Of a stretch of 53,604 bases of DNA, positions 24,719 to 35,000 are shown piece by piece; the stretch's first letter is position 1; the number at the start of each line of letters is the position of its first letter. Under the pieces are notes generated by a model. It saw only the letters and a program-made list of their open reading frames with translations, was not told the DNA's origin and searched no databases. The stretch is from NCBI GenBank assembly GCA_023432465.1, contig JAEYUO010000036.1, positions 1-53,604 on the forward strand, read 5' to 3'. A program made the translations under genes and the position numbers. Source of the DNA: Planctomycetota bacterium. Its GTDB lineage: Bacteria > Planctomycetota > Phycisphaerae > Phycisphaerales > UBA1924.

Positions 24719-26371
24719 TCAGGCCGCGGGAACGGAGGGGGAGCCCGGCGCGGGCTCGGCGGGGTCGGCGCGGTTGAAGAGGCCGGTTTCGCCCTTGAGG
24801 ATCGTGCCGCCGGGCTTGAGGCTGTGCGGGCCGCCCCACATGACGAGCTCGGTCAGCGCGTAGCCCCGGGAGGTTGCCTCGGTGCCGGAGGTGCAGCCCC
24901 AGCGGGTGAGGAGTTCGTCCATCTTGCCGGGCATGGCGGGCCAGAAGAGGTAGGCGGCGATGCGGATGGCCTCGGCGCAATGGTAGAGGATGACAGCGAG
25001 TTCGGCTTTCTTGAGGGGGTCGGTGTCGGCGTGCTTGGCGAGCTTGAAGGGGGCGGTGATGTTGATGTATCCGTCGACCTTGCGGATGAGCTCGACGGCG
25101 GAGCGGAGCGCCTCGTTGACGTGGAAGCGCTGCGCCTGCTGGACCGAGCCATCGATGCCGGTGATGAGCGCGGCGGTGATGGCGGGCCAGTCGTGATCGG
25201 CGAGGGCGGTGCGGCCGAAGGGGTCCGGCACCTGGCCGCCGAAGTACTTGTCGATCATGTTCGAGACGCGCGAGGCGCAGTTGCCGATGCCGTTGGCGAG
25301 CTCGGCGTTGAAGGTCTCGACGAACTTGGCGTGGCTGAAGTCTGCATCGTTGCCGGTGAGGGGGCCTTGTGTGGCGAGGAACCAGCGGAGGGCATCGAGG
25401 GAGTAGCGCGAGGAGTAGGCCTTCACCTTGTCAAGGTCGATGAAGTTGCCCAGCGTCTTGCTCATCTTCTGGCCGTCGGCGATCCACCAGCCGTGGCCGA
25501 AGACGGTGCGGGGCAGGGGCTCGCCGAGGGCGAGGAGCATGGCGGGCCAGATGACGGAGTGGAACCAGAGGATGTCCTTGCCGATGAGGTGGACCGCGGC
25601 GGGCCAGTACTTGCGGCGCTCGGGGGTATCGACGACGGAGAGGTAGTTGAAGAGGGCGTCGATCCAGACGTAGACGCGGTGGGCTTCATCGCCGGGGATG
25701 CGGATGCCCCACTGCGTTGCGGGGTCATCGGTCACGGGGCGGGAGATGGGAACATCGTGGAGCTCCGCGGGCGGGCGGAGGCGGCCCAGGATCTCCTGCC
25801 GGCGTGCATCCGGGCGGACAAAGTCGCTGCGGGTGGCGATGAGGTCGTGGAGCTTGCTCTGGAACTGCGACAGCCGGAAGAAGTAGCAGGGCTCGGTGCG
25901 CTTGACGAGGGGCTTGCCGTTGATGGGGCTCTTGTAGTCGCTCTCGCGCGCGGCGGTATCGGTGACGTATTCCTCCTGGCCCACATCGTACCAGCCGGTG
26001 TAGTCGCCCTTGTACACCGCGCCACACTCGATGAGTCGCTTGATGTATCCGGCGACCTTGTCGCGGTGGCGCGGCTCGGTGGTGCGGATGAAGTCGTTGA
26101 TGGTGCAGCCGAGGAAGGCGAAGGCGTCCTTGAACGCCTGGGCGTTGCGGTCGGCCCATTCCTGAGGGGTGACGTTGTGCTCGGCGGCGGAGGTGACGAC
26201 CTTGTCAGCGTGCTCATCGGTGCCGGTGAGGAAGAACACGTCCGAGCCGATGAGGCGCTGGAAGCGCGCGGCGACATCCGCGACGACCGTGGTGTAGCAG
26301 TGCCCGATGTGCGGGCGGTCGTTCACGTAGTAGATGGGGGTGGTGATGTAGTACGTCGCGGCCGTGGTCAT
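24719..26371 (-). CDS. metG: Methionyl-tRNA synthetase
   Basis: MetG charges tRNA-Met with methionine. The 550-residue protein has the class I signatures HIGH (21-24, in NDRPHIGHCYTT), FLTGTDEHADK (about 48-58) and KMSKT (about residue 300, in DGQKMSKTLGNFIDL). The connective domain, around GDYTGWYDVGQEEYVTD, lacks the four-cysteine zinc knuckle of the E. coli type, so this is the zinc-free subtype. The anticodon-binding helical domain occupies about 395-510. The C-terminal tRNA-binding (EMAP-like) domain found in many MetG proteins is absent; the protein ends in a short Ala/Pro-rich tail. The ATG at 26371 lacks a strong ribosome site. Confidence 0.97.
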   Translation of the reverse strand: MTTAATYYITTPIYYVNDRPHIGHCYTTVVADVAARFQRLIGSDVFFLTGTDEHADKVVTSAAEHNVTPQEWADRNAQAFKDAFAFLGCTINDFIRTTEPRHRDKVAGYIKRLIECGAVYKGDYTGWYDVGQEEYVTDTAARESDYKSPINGKPLVKRTEPCYFFRLSQFQSKLHDLIATRSDFVRPDARRQEILGRLRPPAELHDVPISRPVTDDPATQWGIRIPGDEAHRVYVWIDALFNYLSVVDTPERRKYWPAAVHLIGKDILWFHSVIWPAMLLALGEPLPRTVFGHGWWIADGQKMSKTLGNFIDLDKVKAYSSRYSLDALRWFLATQGPLTGNDADFSHAKFVETFNAELANGIGNCASRVSNMIDKYFGGQVPDPFGRTALADHDWPAITAALITGIDGSVQQAQRFHVNEALRSAVELIRKVDGYINITAPFKLAKHADTDPLKKAELAVILYHCAEAIRIAAYLFWPAMPGKMDELLTRWGCTSGTEATSRGYALTELVMWGGPHSLKPGGTILKGETGLFNRADPAEPAPGSPSVPAA

Positions 26372-26459
26372 GCGGGGAGTTTATGCCGGAGCAGGGCTCT
26401 GTCAGGGAATCGCCCAAGGCCCCCCTACTCTTTGGTCGATATCCGGTCGGTCCGTGCCC

Positions 26460-26518
26460 TTGAACCGGCCGCTTGCCGGTGCAGTATGTAAAGAAGTGAC
26501 CGAAGTCAGATGAGAGGT
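26460..26518 (+). promoter_or_regulatory. Candidate promoter with inverted repeat, and ribosome site, for the 580-residue secreted protein
   Basis: TTGAAC at 26460-26465 and TATGTA at 26485-26490 could be -35 and -10 boxes with a 19-base spacer, slightly long. Between them lies a perfect inverted repeat, ACCGGC-N5-GCCGGT (26464-26480), positioned as a repressor or activator site would be. GAGAGG at 26513-26518 is the ribosome site for the ATG at 26524. This is inferred from position and sequence only. Confidence 0.35.
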
Positions 26519-26523
26519 GTCCG

Positions 26524-28266
26524 ATGGTTCACGAACTGCGCACAACCCTGGCGGCGGCGGTCATCGTTTCCCTGTGCGGGACGGCGATGGGCCAGAACGC
26601 GCTGGGTGACGGGACAGCGCTTGATCGCAACCTGCAGGTCGGCTCCGGCGGGCGGAACACGCAGGTCCGCGATCTGCAGTCCAACATCCGATTCAACGAG
26701 TCGATCATCAACGGGAGCGCGGGTCGCGGCAAGTCGTTCCACGGCAACGTGGGGTATCGCGCTACCGATGAGTTCGGTTCGCTGCTTCCCTCCAACGATC
26801 TGTACACTTTCCGGCGGGACTCCACCCAGAGCGTGCTGGGCGGCATGGGCGTGCGGGGTTCCGATGCGCTCCGATATCAGTTCGCCGCGGCCACCGGCCA
26901 GGCCTTGCCGTCCGCGCTGGCCGGCGGGCTCGGCATCCCCCGCTCGTTTTCTTCCACACCGGGGCAGGTCCGCAGCAGCAGCACCAGTTCGCTCCGCAGC
27001 ACCGCGGACTTTCTGACGTCTCAGGCCGTACGCCCCACCCTGGTCGGCTATCGCGCGGACGACTCGGGCGCGCTGTTCACCGCGACCGCATCGCCGCTGC
27101 TGGGCGTGACGTGGTATCCGTTGCAGCAGGACTCGGGACTGTCCGCGAATCTCTCGGCAAACGACCCTCGGCCCGCCGCGGCGGCGCCCGGTACACGGAC
27201 TGTTCCCAAGCCCATCGGCCTGACGGGTATGGAGTCCACCGCCGCCGGGCTGCCGTCGCCCGTGGACATCGCCGGGCTGCAGCGCGATCGCGACACTGCG
27301 AAGCCGGGCGTGCCGCCGGTGACTCCGAAGATTCGCAGCGAGTCGTACACCAAGGTCCTCGACGCCTTCCGCGACAGCTATGTGGAGCAGACGGGGATCG
27401 ACAAGCCCACCGATGCGGTGTCCAGGGAGGACCCCAACGCCCCGTGGTATCGCGATCTGGATCAGCTTCGCGAGACGCTGCGCTTCGGGAGAGACAGCCG
27501 CGACGAGAGCCGGGATCGCCCGTCTTCAACGCAATCGTCCACTCCCACGCCGTCGCCAGCGCCAACTCCTGGCGCGGCTACGCCTGAGCCGCCGGATGCG
27601 GAGACACCGGACCCGACCACGCCGCGGGGGCCGATGCGGATCCCCGGGGTTCAGTCCGAGGACCTGATTTCGCCGCCGAAGAATGCCGGGCCCAAGGCCG
27701 AGGACTTCCTCTCTTCCAAGATGGTGGACATTCTGCGTGAATCGGGCGTTCGGATCGACACGTTCCGCCCGCTGGCTCCGACGCTGGATCAGACCGGCTA
27801 CGCGACGCACATGCAGAATGGACAGACTGCGATCGGCGAGGGGCGATTCTTCGATGCGGAAGACCGCTTCGCCCGCGCGATGTCGGCGATGCCGGGCGAC
27901 CCGATGGCGGCTGTCGGCCGGATGCACGCGCAGCTCGGCGCCGGGCTGTACCTCTCGGCGGCGAGCAATCTCCGCGCGCTGCTCCGGGACCATCCCGAGC
28001 TCGCCGCGGCGCGATTCAACATCGCGCTGGTGCCCGGGGAGGATCGGGCCAAGAGCATCGCCGAGCAACTGCGGATCGAGATCGCCGATGGCGGGGTGCG
28101 CCTTTCCCGCGATGCATCGCTGCTACTGGCGTACCTCGGCCGCCTGCACAGCAACACGGCGTGGCAGGATGAGGGCCTGGCCGCGTGGAGAGAGCGGATT
28201 GCTTCGGACGATGCGCCCGAGCTCGCGCTGCACGAGCTGCTGAGCAAGGTGTGGGCGGCAAAGTAA
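26524..28266 (+). CDS. Secreted protein of unknown function with C-terminal TPR-like region
   Basis: The 580-residue protein has a signal peptide (cleavage near AMG-QNA, about 22). Residues about 25-130 hold a Gly/Asn-rich region: ALDRNLQVGSGGRNTQ, NESIINGSAGRGKSF, VGYRATDEFGSLLPSNDLYTFRRDS. I recall related LDxNxxxGSGGxN motifs in other planctomycete exported proteins, though not with certainty. A Pro/Thr-rich linker occupies about 335-375 (PTPSPAPTPGAATPEPP). The last 170 residues are helical and TPR-like (HMQNGQTAIGEGRFFDAEDRFARAMSAMPGDPMA). No catalytic motif is visible. The gene stands alone: the upstream neighbour is divergent and a strong terminator follows. An envelope or periplasmic scaffold is a guess. 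Confidence 0.7.
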   Translation: MVHELRTTLAAAVIVSLCGTAMGQNALGDGTALDRNLQVGSGGRNTQVRDLQSNIRFNESIINGSAGRGKSFHGNVGYRATDEFGSLLPSNDLYTFRRDSTQSVLGGMGVRGSDALRYQFAAATGQALPSALAGGLGIPRSFSSTPGQVRSSSTSSLRSTADFLTSQAVRPTLVGYRADDSGALFTATASPLLGVTWYPLQQDSGLSANLSANDPRPAAAAPGTRTVPKPIGLTGMESTAAGLPSPVDIAGLQRDRDTAKPGVPPVTPKIRSESYTKVLDAFRDSYVEQTGIDKPTDAVSREDPNAPWYRDLDQLRETLRFGRDSRDESRDRPSSTQSSTPTPSPAPTPGAATPEPPDAETPDPTTPRGPMRIPGVQSEDLISPPKNAGPKAEDFLSSKMVDILRESGVRIDTFRPLAPTLDQTGYATHMQNGQTAIGEGRFFDAEDRFARAMSAMPGDPMAAVGRMHAQLGAGLYLSAASNLRALLRDHPELAAARFNIALVPGEDRAKSIAEQLRIEIADGGVRLSRDASLLLAYLGRLHSNTAWQDEGLAAWRERIASDDAPELALHELLSKVWAAK

Positions 28267-28307
28267 CGGGTTTCGCCGCTTGGCAAGCGAGAGTCCTGAG
28301 ACAAGGC

Positions 28308-28346
28308 AAAGGGCCGGAGTGTCGTTGAACACTCCGGCCCCGTTTT
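28308..28346. terminator. Bidirectional rho-independent terminator
   Basis: A perfect 12-base-pair stem (GGGCCGGAGTGT at 28311-28322 with ACACTCCGGCCC at 28329-28340) encloses a six-base loop. TTTT follows at 28343-28346 and AAA precedes the stem at 28308-28310, so it can end transcription in both directions. It sits between the convergent genes ending at 28266 (plus) and 28368 (minus). Confidence 0.92.
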
Positions 28347-28367
28347 GGTTGAGAACTCGCGGCTCGA

Positions 28368-31300
28368 TTAGAGCGGGCACCCCGCGAACCACGCGGCGAG
28401 GAAGGTGAAGATGTCCGGCACTTCGTTCGCGCCGGAGCAGTCCATGTCCGCCTTGCGACCGCCGCCGAACCAGTCGGCCAGGAATGCGAAGATGTCCGGC
28501 ACGGTGATCACACCATCGCGGTTGTGATCGCCCTGGCAGAATGCTCGGACCCGCAGGAGCGCCTGCCCGGTCTCGACCGGCGCGCCCAGGCAGGAGCCCG
28601 CGCCGTTTCGGACCCGCACGACGGCGTACAGCCAGCCGTCGTTGGAGAGGAACGCGTAGTCGTCGCGGAAGACGTGCACATAGGCGTCGTCATCGAACAT
28701 CCCGTTGCCATCGAGATCGATCGGATCGTTCTCTCTGAGCACTTCGCGGGTGCCGTTGAGCACGACGACGGCGTTGGCGTTGCCGTCGGCGGCGTCGGTC
28801 AGCCCGCCGATGACGTAGTCGCCCGCGCAGTTGCCGGTGGCCATGAACCACTGCTGGGAATAGGCGGCATCGGAGAAGAACTCGCCCGCGCCGGGATAGA
28901 TCTCATCGCCCCGGACCGCGATGATCTCTCCATTGAGCCAGACCCAGTCCACGCCGTCGGCGTTGGAGCCGTAGCTCATGACATCGTCCCGCCCGGTCTC
29001 GAGATGATTCATGTTGATGGCCGAGACGTTGGAGGTGAATGAAGACCCGGGGACCGGGAAGCCCTCCTGAATCTGGACCTGGTTGTTGATGATCAGCACG
29101 ATGTCGGTCCCGGTCGGTCCGTTCAGGTCGCCGAGCATGGTCCACTTGGTGCCGGCCGGGTTCATGTAGGTGCCCTGGCCGTCGTTCTGGCCCCACTGGA
29201 AGAACTGGTAGGTCTGCTCCGGGTCGGCGAGCTGGAACCCCGGTGAATCGATCTGCGACTGCACGAGCGGGGTGTTGCCATCGTTCCTGGCGATGAAGTT
29301 GGGTCCGAAGACGTCATTGCCCAGGAAGATGTACAGCGTCGTCGTGCCGTCATCCTGAAGCGTGATGGAGTTGAGGATGGCGTAGGCGGTGGGGATGAAC
29401 TCGTTGAAGTCCGACTGACGAGCGACGATCGACGAGACTCCGCCGATCGACTTGAGGGCGTAGGCACCAGCGCTGACCGACGCCGTGTTCAGGTCCGTGC
29501 AGAACGCATAGTCCCCGTTGTCGAGGATGGAGTAGATCGATTCAAACTCGCCGACGGCCGCGCCGTCGGGCATGAGCGTGACGCCCTCGCGGGCCACAAC
29601 TTCAAAGCTTGCGCCATCGCCGCGGAGCAGCACGCGGTCCTCCGTCGTGGCCGCATCGGTATCGACGGACATGAGCCACTTCGTGCCATTGGGGCTGCGG
29701 TAGACCCGGAGCGCATCCGATTCATTCGAGAAGCTGACGCCGGGGAGGCCGGGGACCTCGTTCGACCCTGGGAGGGTCGAGAACACCGCGCCGACGTTCG
29801 TGGTTGCGGGCGGTGTGGGCTGCGCGAGGAACTCCCGTGTTACGGAGTTGTTCTCCGGGAGCAGGTCCGAACCGGATGTGGATGCGGTCGCGGTGACCGG
29901 ATAGGCCGGGCCGGTGGTCGTCGCCAGGGTGACCTCGACCGAGGCGCTGTCGCCGACGGCGAGCGTGCCCGCCGAAAGCGTGAGCACGTTGCCGACGGGA
30001 ACAAGCGGGGGAACCGAGCCGACAAACATGGCGTTGGGCGGGAAGGTGATCTCAAGCTCCGCATCCGCGGCGGGGCTGGGGCCGAAGTTCCGGATCGTCG
30101 CGGTGAACACGAGGTTCGTCCCGTCGACGACGTCGCACTCCAGCGGGCCGGAGATGCCCGCGCCGACATTGGAGCCCGGGGACTGGTTCAGGAACTCCGG
30201 TGCGTAGGCCGAGCCGGAATCGCCCTGGTCCGTGAGCAGGGGCTGGGGGAGCGGATCGAGGAACATCATCGAGGTCTGGTCGTAGCGGTAGATCCACTGC
30301 ATCTGGTCGGTCACGCCGTAGATCACGCCGCCGCCGACCGCGCAGCCATCGATATCCGACTCGTTCGTGCCGGGGATGCGCTCGGGGTAGGGGAAGAGGA
30401 ATGTCACCTCCGTGCCGTACGGATCGACGACGTAGAAACCGCGGCCGGAGAGCCCGCTGGAGGTACTCGTCGAGTTGTTCACAGCGAAGAGCCGATCGGT
30501 CACGGGGTCGTAATCGATTCCGCCGAAATCGCCGCCGATGAGCCGGATGCTCTTGCCGACCGCGGTCTCGTGGTTGATGTCGTAGATCTGCGCGGTGGTG
30601 GTGCCGAGGAGCTTCTGGCGGGTGGAGTCCCACGCCAGCCCGTCCATGTCGATCGTTCCCTGGCCGACAATCGTACCGACGAGCTGGGGGGACATCGTGT
30701 CCCAGGGGATCACGAACAGGTTGTCTCCATCAGAGACGAAGAACCTGCGATTCGCGTTGTCCGCGGCGAGCCCCGAGACCTCCATGGTGAGCAGGTTTTG
30801 ATAGGCCCCGGAGCCGACATCCACAACCCGAAGCTGGGCGCTTGCGTTCTCGCTCCCGGCGATCAGCGTGGCGCGGACCGGATCGAACACCAGCGAGGCC
30901 GCGGAGGCGGAGTTGTTTCCGGCGACGGCGTCGTCCTCGGTGCTGGAGACGCTCGGCTCGACCACGAACGACAGGCCGGAGTCCGGGCTGAGGGTGACTT
31001 CCGCGGTTGTGCCCGCTCCGGCGGCGATGGTGCCGAGGTTGAGCGTGAGGGTGCCCGAGACGGGCGCGCCGGGCGGCATGCTGCTGACGAAGCTCACACC
31101 CGAGGGGATGGCGAGTTCGAGCATTGTGTCGGGCGCAGACTCGGGGCCATTGTTCAAGATACTGAAGACATACACACCGTTTTCGCCGACGGTGACCTGC
31201 GTGGGGAAGGTGGTCGCGGCGATCTGCAGGTCCGCGCCGGGGGGCAGCGGGCAGGGGGAGACGACGGCGGAGTTCCGCGGGTTCGGGGCGCCCGCGCTGA

Positions 31301-31865
31301 AGTCCGCGGAGTTGTCCTGCGTGTCCTGGCACCCGTCCGAAGCGCGGAGCAGCGCGGTGGGGTTCGTGGTCACGGGGCCGTTGGCGCCCTCCGAGCAGTT
31401 GGTCGTGGTTCCCCAGCCGACGAAGTCAAGGATCTGCGGACCGGTCGTGCACGTGCCGGTGAGCTGGGTGGTGTCGTTCACCAGAGCCACCTTGCCGCTG
31501 GAGATCGAGAGGTTGATCGCGGTTCCGACGGTGACATCGGGGGCCGGCAGCGCCGCGCCGTTGGTGCCGGTCAGGGTTGTCTGGATCAGGTAGTAGCCGC
31601 CCGCGGGAATGACGACCGACGGAAGCGGGATGACATTCCACGTCGAACTGGTGCCGCTTGTCGTCGCCTGCACGCTCCAGCCGGTGACGTCCGCCGGCGC
31701 GCCGCTGGAGTTGAAGAGCTCGATGTAGTCGCGGTTGTAGATCGCTCCGACATTCCCTCCGCCCCCGTACACCTGGGAGATCTTGATCTGTTGGGCACTC
31801 GCCTGCCCGGCCGTCATCAGCACGGCAGCGACGCACCCGATCCGAGCCACTCTGTTCAACCGCAT
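28368..31865 (-). CDS. Secreted lamin-tail-domain protein with paired dockerin-like C-terminus (copy 1)
   Basis: The 1165-residue exported protein has a signal peptide ending AQASA (about 24). Parts in order: lamin-tail domain (about 26-205; KISQVYGGGGN, RDYIELFN, LDFVGWG); DUF11-like beta domain (about 210-325; NNGPESAPDTMLELAIP); a propeller-like region (about 335-560; VSGLAADNANRRFFVSDGDN, FGGIDYDPVTDRLFAVNN); a second DUF11-like domain (about 590-690); a second propeller-like region (about 700-1090, ending with LRENDPIDLDGNGMFDDDA); and two dockerin-like repeats (about 1112-1162) with DIFAFLADWF and DIFTFLAAWF 27 residues apart. It ends in a Cys followed by Pro-Leu. AGGAGA lies six bases before the ATG. 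It is a full-length paralogue of its upstream neighbour. Probably cell-surface; role unknown. Confidence 0.82.
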   Translation of the reverse strand: MRLNRVARIGCVAAVLMTAGQASAQQIKISQVYGGGGNVGAIYNRDYIELFNSSGAPADVTGWSVQATTSGTSSTWNVIPLPSVVIPAGGYYLIQTTLTGTNGAALPAPDVTVGTAINLSISSGKVALVNDTTQLTGTCTTGPQILDFVGWGTTTNCSEGANGPVTTNPTALLRASDGCQDTQDNSADFSAGAPNPRNSAVVSPCPLPPGADLQIAATTFPTQVTVGENGVYVFSILNNGPESAPDTMLELAIPSGVSFVSSMPPGAPVSGTLTLNLGTIAAGAGTTAEVTLSPDSGLSFVVEPSVSSTEDDAVAGNNSASAASLVFDPVRATLIAGSENASAQLRVVDVGSGAYQNLLTMEVSGLAADNANRRFFVSDGDNLFVIPWDTMSPQLVGTIVGQGTIDMDGLAWDSTRQKLLGTTTAQIYDINHETAVGKSIRLIGGDFGGIDYDPVTDRLFAVNNSTSTSSGLSGRGFYVVDPYGTEVTFLFPYPERIPGTNESDIDGCAVGGGVIYGVTDQMQWIYRYDQTSMMFLDPLPQPLLTDQGDSGSAYAPEFLNQSPGSNVGAGISGPLECDVVDGTNLVFTATIRNFGPSPAADAELEITFPPNAMFVGSVPPLVPVGNVLTLSAGTLAVGDSASVEVTLATTTGPAYPVTATASTSGSDLLPENNSVTREFLAQPTPPATTNVGAVFSTLPGSNEVPGLPGVSFSNESDALRVYRSPNGTKWLMSVDTDAATTEDRVLLRGDGASFEVVAREGVTLMPDGAAVGEFESIYSILDNGDYAFCTDLNTASVSAGAYALKSIGGVSSIVARQSDFNEFIPTAYAILNSITLQDDGTTTLYIFLGNDVFGPNFIARNDGNTPLVQSQIDSPGFQLADPEQTYQFFQWGQNDGQGTYMNPAGTKWTMLGDLNGPTGTDIVLIINNQVQIQEGFPVPGSSFTSNVSAINMNHLETGRDDVMSYGSNADGVDWVWLNGEIIAVRGDEIYPGAGEFFSDAAYSQQWFMATGNCAGDYVIGGLTDAADGNANAVVVLNGTREVLRENDPIDLDGNGMFDDDAYVHVFRDDYAFLSNDGWLYAVVRVRNGAGSCLGAPVETGQALLRVRAFCQGDHNRDGVITVPDIFAFLADWFGGGRKADMDCSGANEVPDIFTFLAAWFAGCPL

Positions 31866-32077
31866 CGGTACTCTCCTTTGCCACCACGTTGCAACTTGGA
31901 ATCAACCCGGGCAAAGTGCCATGGCCCGACGGCTCAATAGAGCCAATGGTCGAGCTTAACACGGAAGCACCGACTTGCACACCCGAACACGCGGTGAACT
32001 CGTTCCAACTTCACGGATTGTGGAGGACTATTCAAACCTGCGGTTACCACCCGGATCAGGCAGGTCGAGCTCGCTGC

Positions 32078-35000
32078 TTAGCCGCATCCTGCGAACCACG
32101 CGCTCAGGAACGCGAAGATGTCCGGGACACCGATCGCGCCGTCGGCATCGAAGTCCGAGGCGGCCTGCTGGGCGAACCATGCGCTCAGGAACGCGAAGAT
32201 GTCCGGGACGCCGATCGCGCCGTCGCGGTTGAAGTCCGCGGGGCAGGCCACGACGGCGCGAACACGGACCAGGGCCTGGCCGATCTCAATCGGCGAGCCG
32301 AGGCAGACGCTCGCGCTCGAACGCACGCGCACGACCGCGTAGAACCAGCCGTCATCGGACAAGAATGCGAGCCCTTCGCGGAATCCGTGGATGCGTGCAT
32401 CGTCATCGAGCACGCCGTTGCCGTTCAGATCGATCGGATCATTCTCCCGAAGCAGCACGCGCTCGCCGTTGAGCACGATGACCTCGTTGGCCTGCGCGTT
32501 GGGTGCGCTGGTGAACCCCCCCACCACGACATCGTCCGCGATGTTGCCGGTCGCGAGAAAGAAGCACCGCGTAAACACGGTGTCGGAGAAGAGCTCCGTT
32601 GAGCCTGCAAAGATCGCCGCGCCGGTGGATGCGAGGATCTGGCCGTCGCGCCACACCCAGTCCTTGCCGTCCACATTTGAGCCGCGGCAATACACCGCGC
32701 CGCTCATGGGGTCCATGTCGGTGGCGTGGATCGCGCTGACGTTCGAGGTGAACGCCGATCCGGGAACGCGGAAGCCCTCCTGGATGCGGACCTCGTTGTT
32801 GACGATCAGGCAGATATCCGTGGCAAGGGGGCCGAGCAGGTCGCCCCTGGTGCACCAGCGATCGCCCGCGGCGTTCATCCAGCTCAGTTGCAGCTCGGTT
32901 GCGCCGCTTGCAAAGCTCTCCAGCGCGACGGGAGCCGCGAGTTGCCCCGTGGGGATCGTGGTCTGTGCCGTCGCGATCGCTTCGGCGCCATCGGCTGAGA
33001 GGAATGTCTGCACAAGGCCCGAGCCGCCTGCGATGCGCGCGGAGAACGACACGCGACCATCGGATTGAAGCGTGACGGAATCGAGCGCCCCGTCATAGCT
33101 TCCACCCGCCGCGGCATTCCAGCCGCTCTGCTCGGCCACGATCTCGAACTGTCCGCCGATCGACTTCACCACCATCTGGCCGAAGTTCGGATCGGGCTCG
33201 AGGTCCGTCACAAACGCGAAGTCGCCGTTGTCGAGGATTGCGCTCACCGGTCGGAGAGCGCCGACCGCCACGCCCGCGGGGGGGAGATACGTCACACCTT
33301 CCCGCGCGGCGATGGTGGTGGATTCGCCGCCGCGGATCAGTACCTGGTCGGTCGCCGCGGTCGCGGTCGTGATCGCGGACATCAGCCATCGGTTGCCGCT
33401 GGGGCTGCGGAAGACGCGCCCGAGGTCGCTGCCGGGGGCGAAGACCAGATCTGCATGGTTGGGCACGGCGTTGAAGCCGACGACCGTCGAGAGCAGGGCC
33501 GTCGCCGCCGGAGCGGCCGGGAGGGCGGGCTGCGTCTGGATATCACGGATCGCGGTGTTGTTGAGCGGGAGTGCATCATGGGTGGCCGATGCTGCGGAGG
33601 CGGTGACGGTGTGCAGCGGCCCCGTCCCCGGCACGAGCGTGATCGTGAGCTCCACGGATTCGCCCACGCCAAGCCCGATGAGCGGCCAGGCCAGGACGCC
33701 GTCGATCGGCAGGAGCGAAGGCACTGAGCCCCCGAACGCCGCGCCCGCGGGGAGCGTGACTGTGAGGGTCGGCGCAACGGCGTATGAGGGGCCAAAGTTC
33801 TTCAGCCGGACCTGGATGCTGAGCGGGAGACCGTCGATCGCCTGACAGCTTGCAGGGGCGAAGATCTCGACACCGAGATTCGCGCCCAGGGACTGCTGAT
33901 AAAACTCGGATGTGAACGTCGCGCCGGCCTCGGTATGCTCGGCGACGTATGGCTGGATCAGCGGCGCCAGGAATGACGAGCTGCTCTGCTGGTAGCGGTA
34001 GATCCACTCGGGCTGATCGGTCACGCCATAGAACCGCCCGCCACCAGCGGCGACCGCGTCGATATCGGTTTCCGGAACGCCGGGGGACCGCTCCGGGAAC
34101 GGAAACAGGAAGAGGAGTTCGGTGTCGTAGGGGTGGATCCTGTAGAACCCACGCCCCTGAAGGCCTCCGGCGGTTGAGGTCGAGTTGTTCGCGGCGATGA
34201 GCCGGTTGGACGCAACGTCGTAGTCGATCGCGCCGAAGTCTCCCGCCGGAAAGGTCCGGATGAGCTTCGCGGCGGCGGACTGCGTGTCGATCTCGTAGAG
34301 GCGCGAAGTGGTTGTTCCGAGCAGTCGCCGGCGCGAGGGGTGCCAGGCGAGCCCATCGACCGGCCCGTCCGCGCCGGTGATGACACCGACGTGAATCGGT
34401 GTCAGCGTGTCCCATGGAATGATCGTGAGGTTTGCGCCATCGGAGATGTAGAACCGCCGGTTCTCGTTGTCCGCCGCCAAGCCCGAGACCTGCGCATAGA
34501 AAATCGACTTGCTGGCGCCCGAGTCCACATCCACCGAGCGGATCTGCCCCGATGCGTCGTTGGCGCCGACGAAGAGCCTTGCCCGCGTGAAGTCGAAGAT
34601 GGACCACGCGGCCGCGACACTGCTGTTGCCCGGCTTGGGGTCGGGTGTCGTGGATGTCGCGGCGGCTGAGATGCTGAGCTGGGTGCCGGTGTACGGCCTC
34701 AGGACGATGAACACCTCCGCTTCCTCATCGGGCGCGAGATCGCCAAAGGCAAACTCGATCAGGCCATCGACCGGGATCGCTTCGGGCATGGACGAGACCA
34801 GCGCGGCGTTGACCGGGAGAGTCACACCGAGGCGCACGGTCTCGGCCGCATCCGGGCCGAGGTTCCGGATGCGGAGCGCGAGGGTGTCCGGGTTCTCGAT
34901 CGTGAACTGGGTTGCATCCGACTGGATCGTCACTTCAAGGTCCGCGCCCGGACAGGCCGGACGCGAGATCGCCGAGTTGCGTGGGTTCGCCGGGCCGACA

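Noticed and set aside
22066..24777. A 903-residue plus-strand frame opposite the ThuA/propeller gene
   Set aside because: Low-complexity Gly/Ala/Val/Glu composition caused by third-position GC on the other strand; the minus-strand gene has clear domains.
31931..31944. Hairpin GGCTC-AATA-GAGCC between the two lamin-tail genes as a terminator
   Set aside because: Only five base pairs and no T-run on either side.
32093..32238. CRISPR-like direct repeats
   Set aside because: Only two copies, in frame and coding for protein repeats; no spacers.
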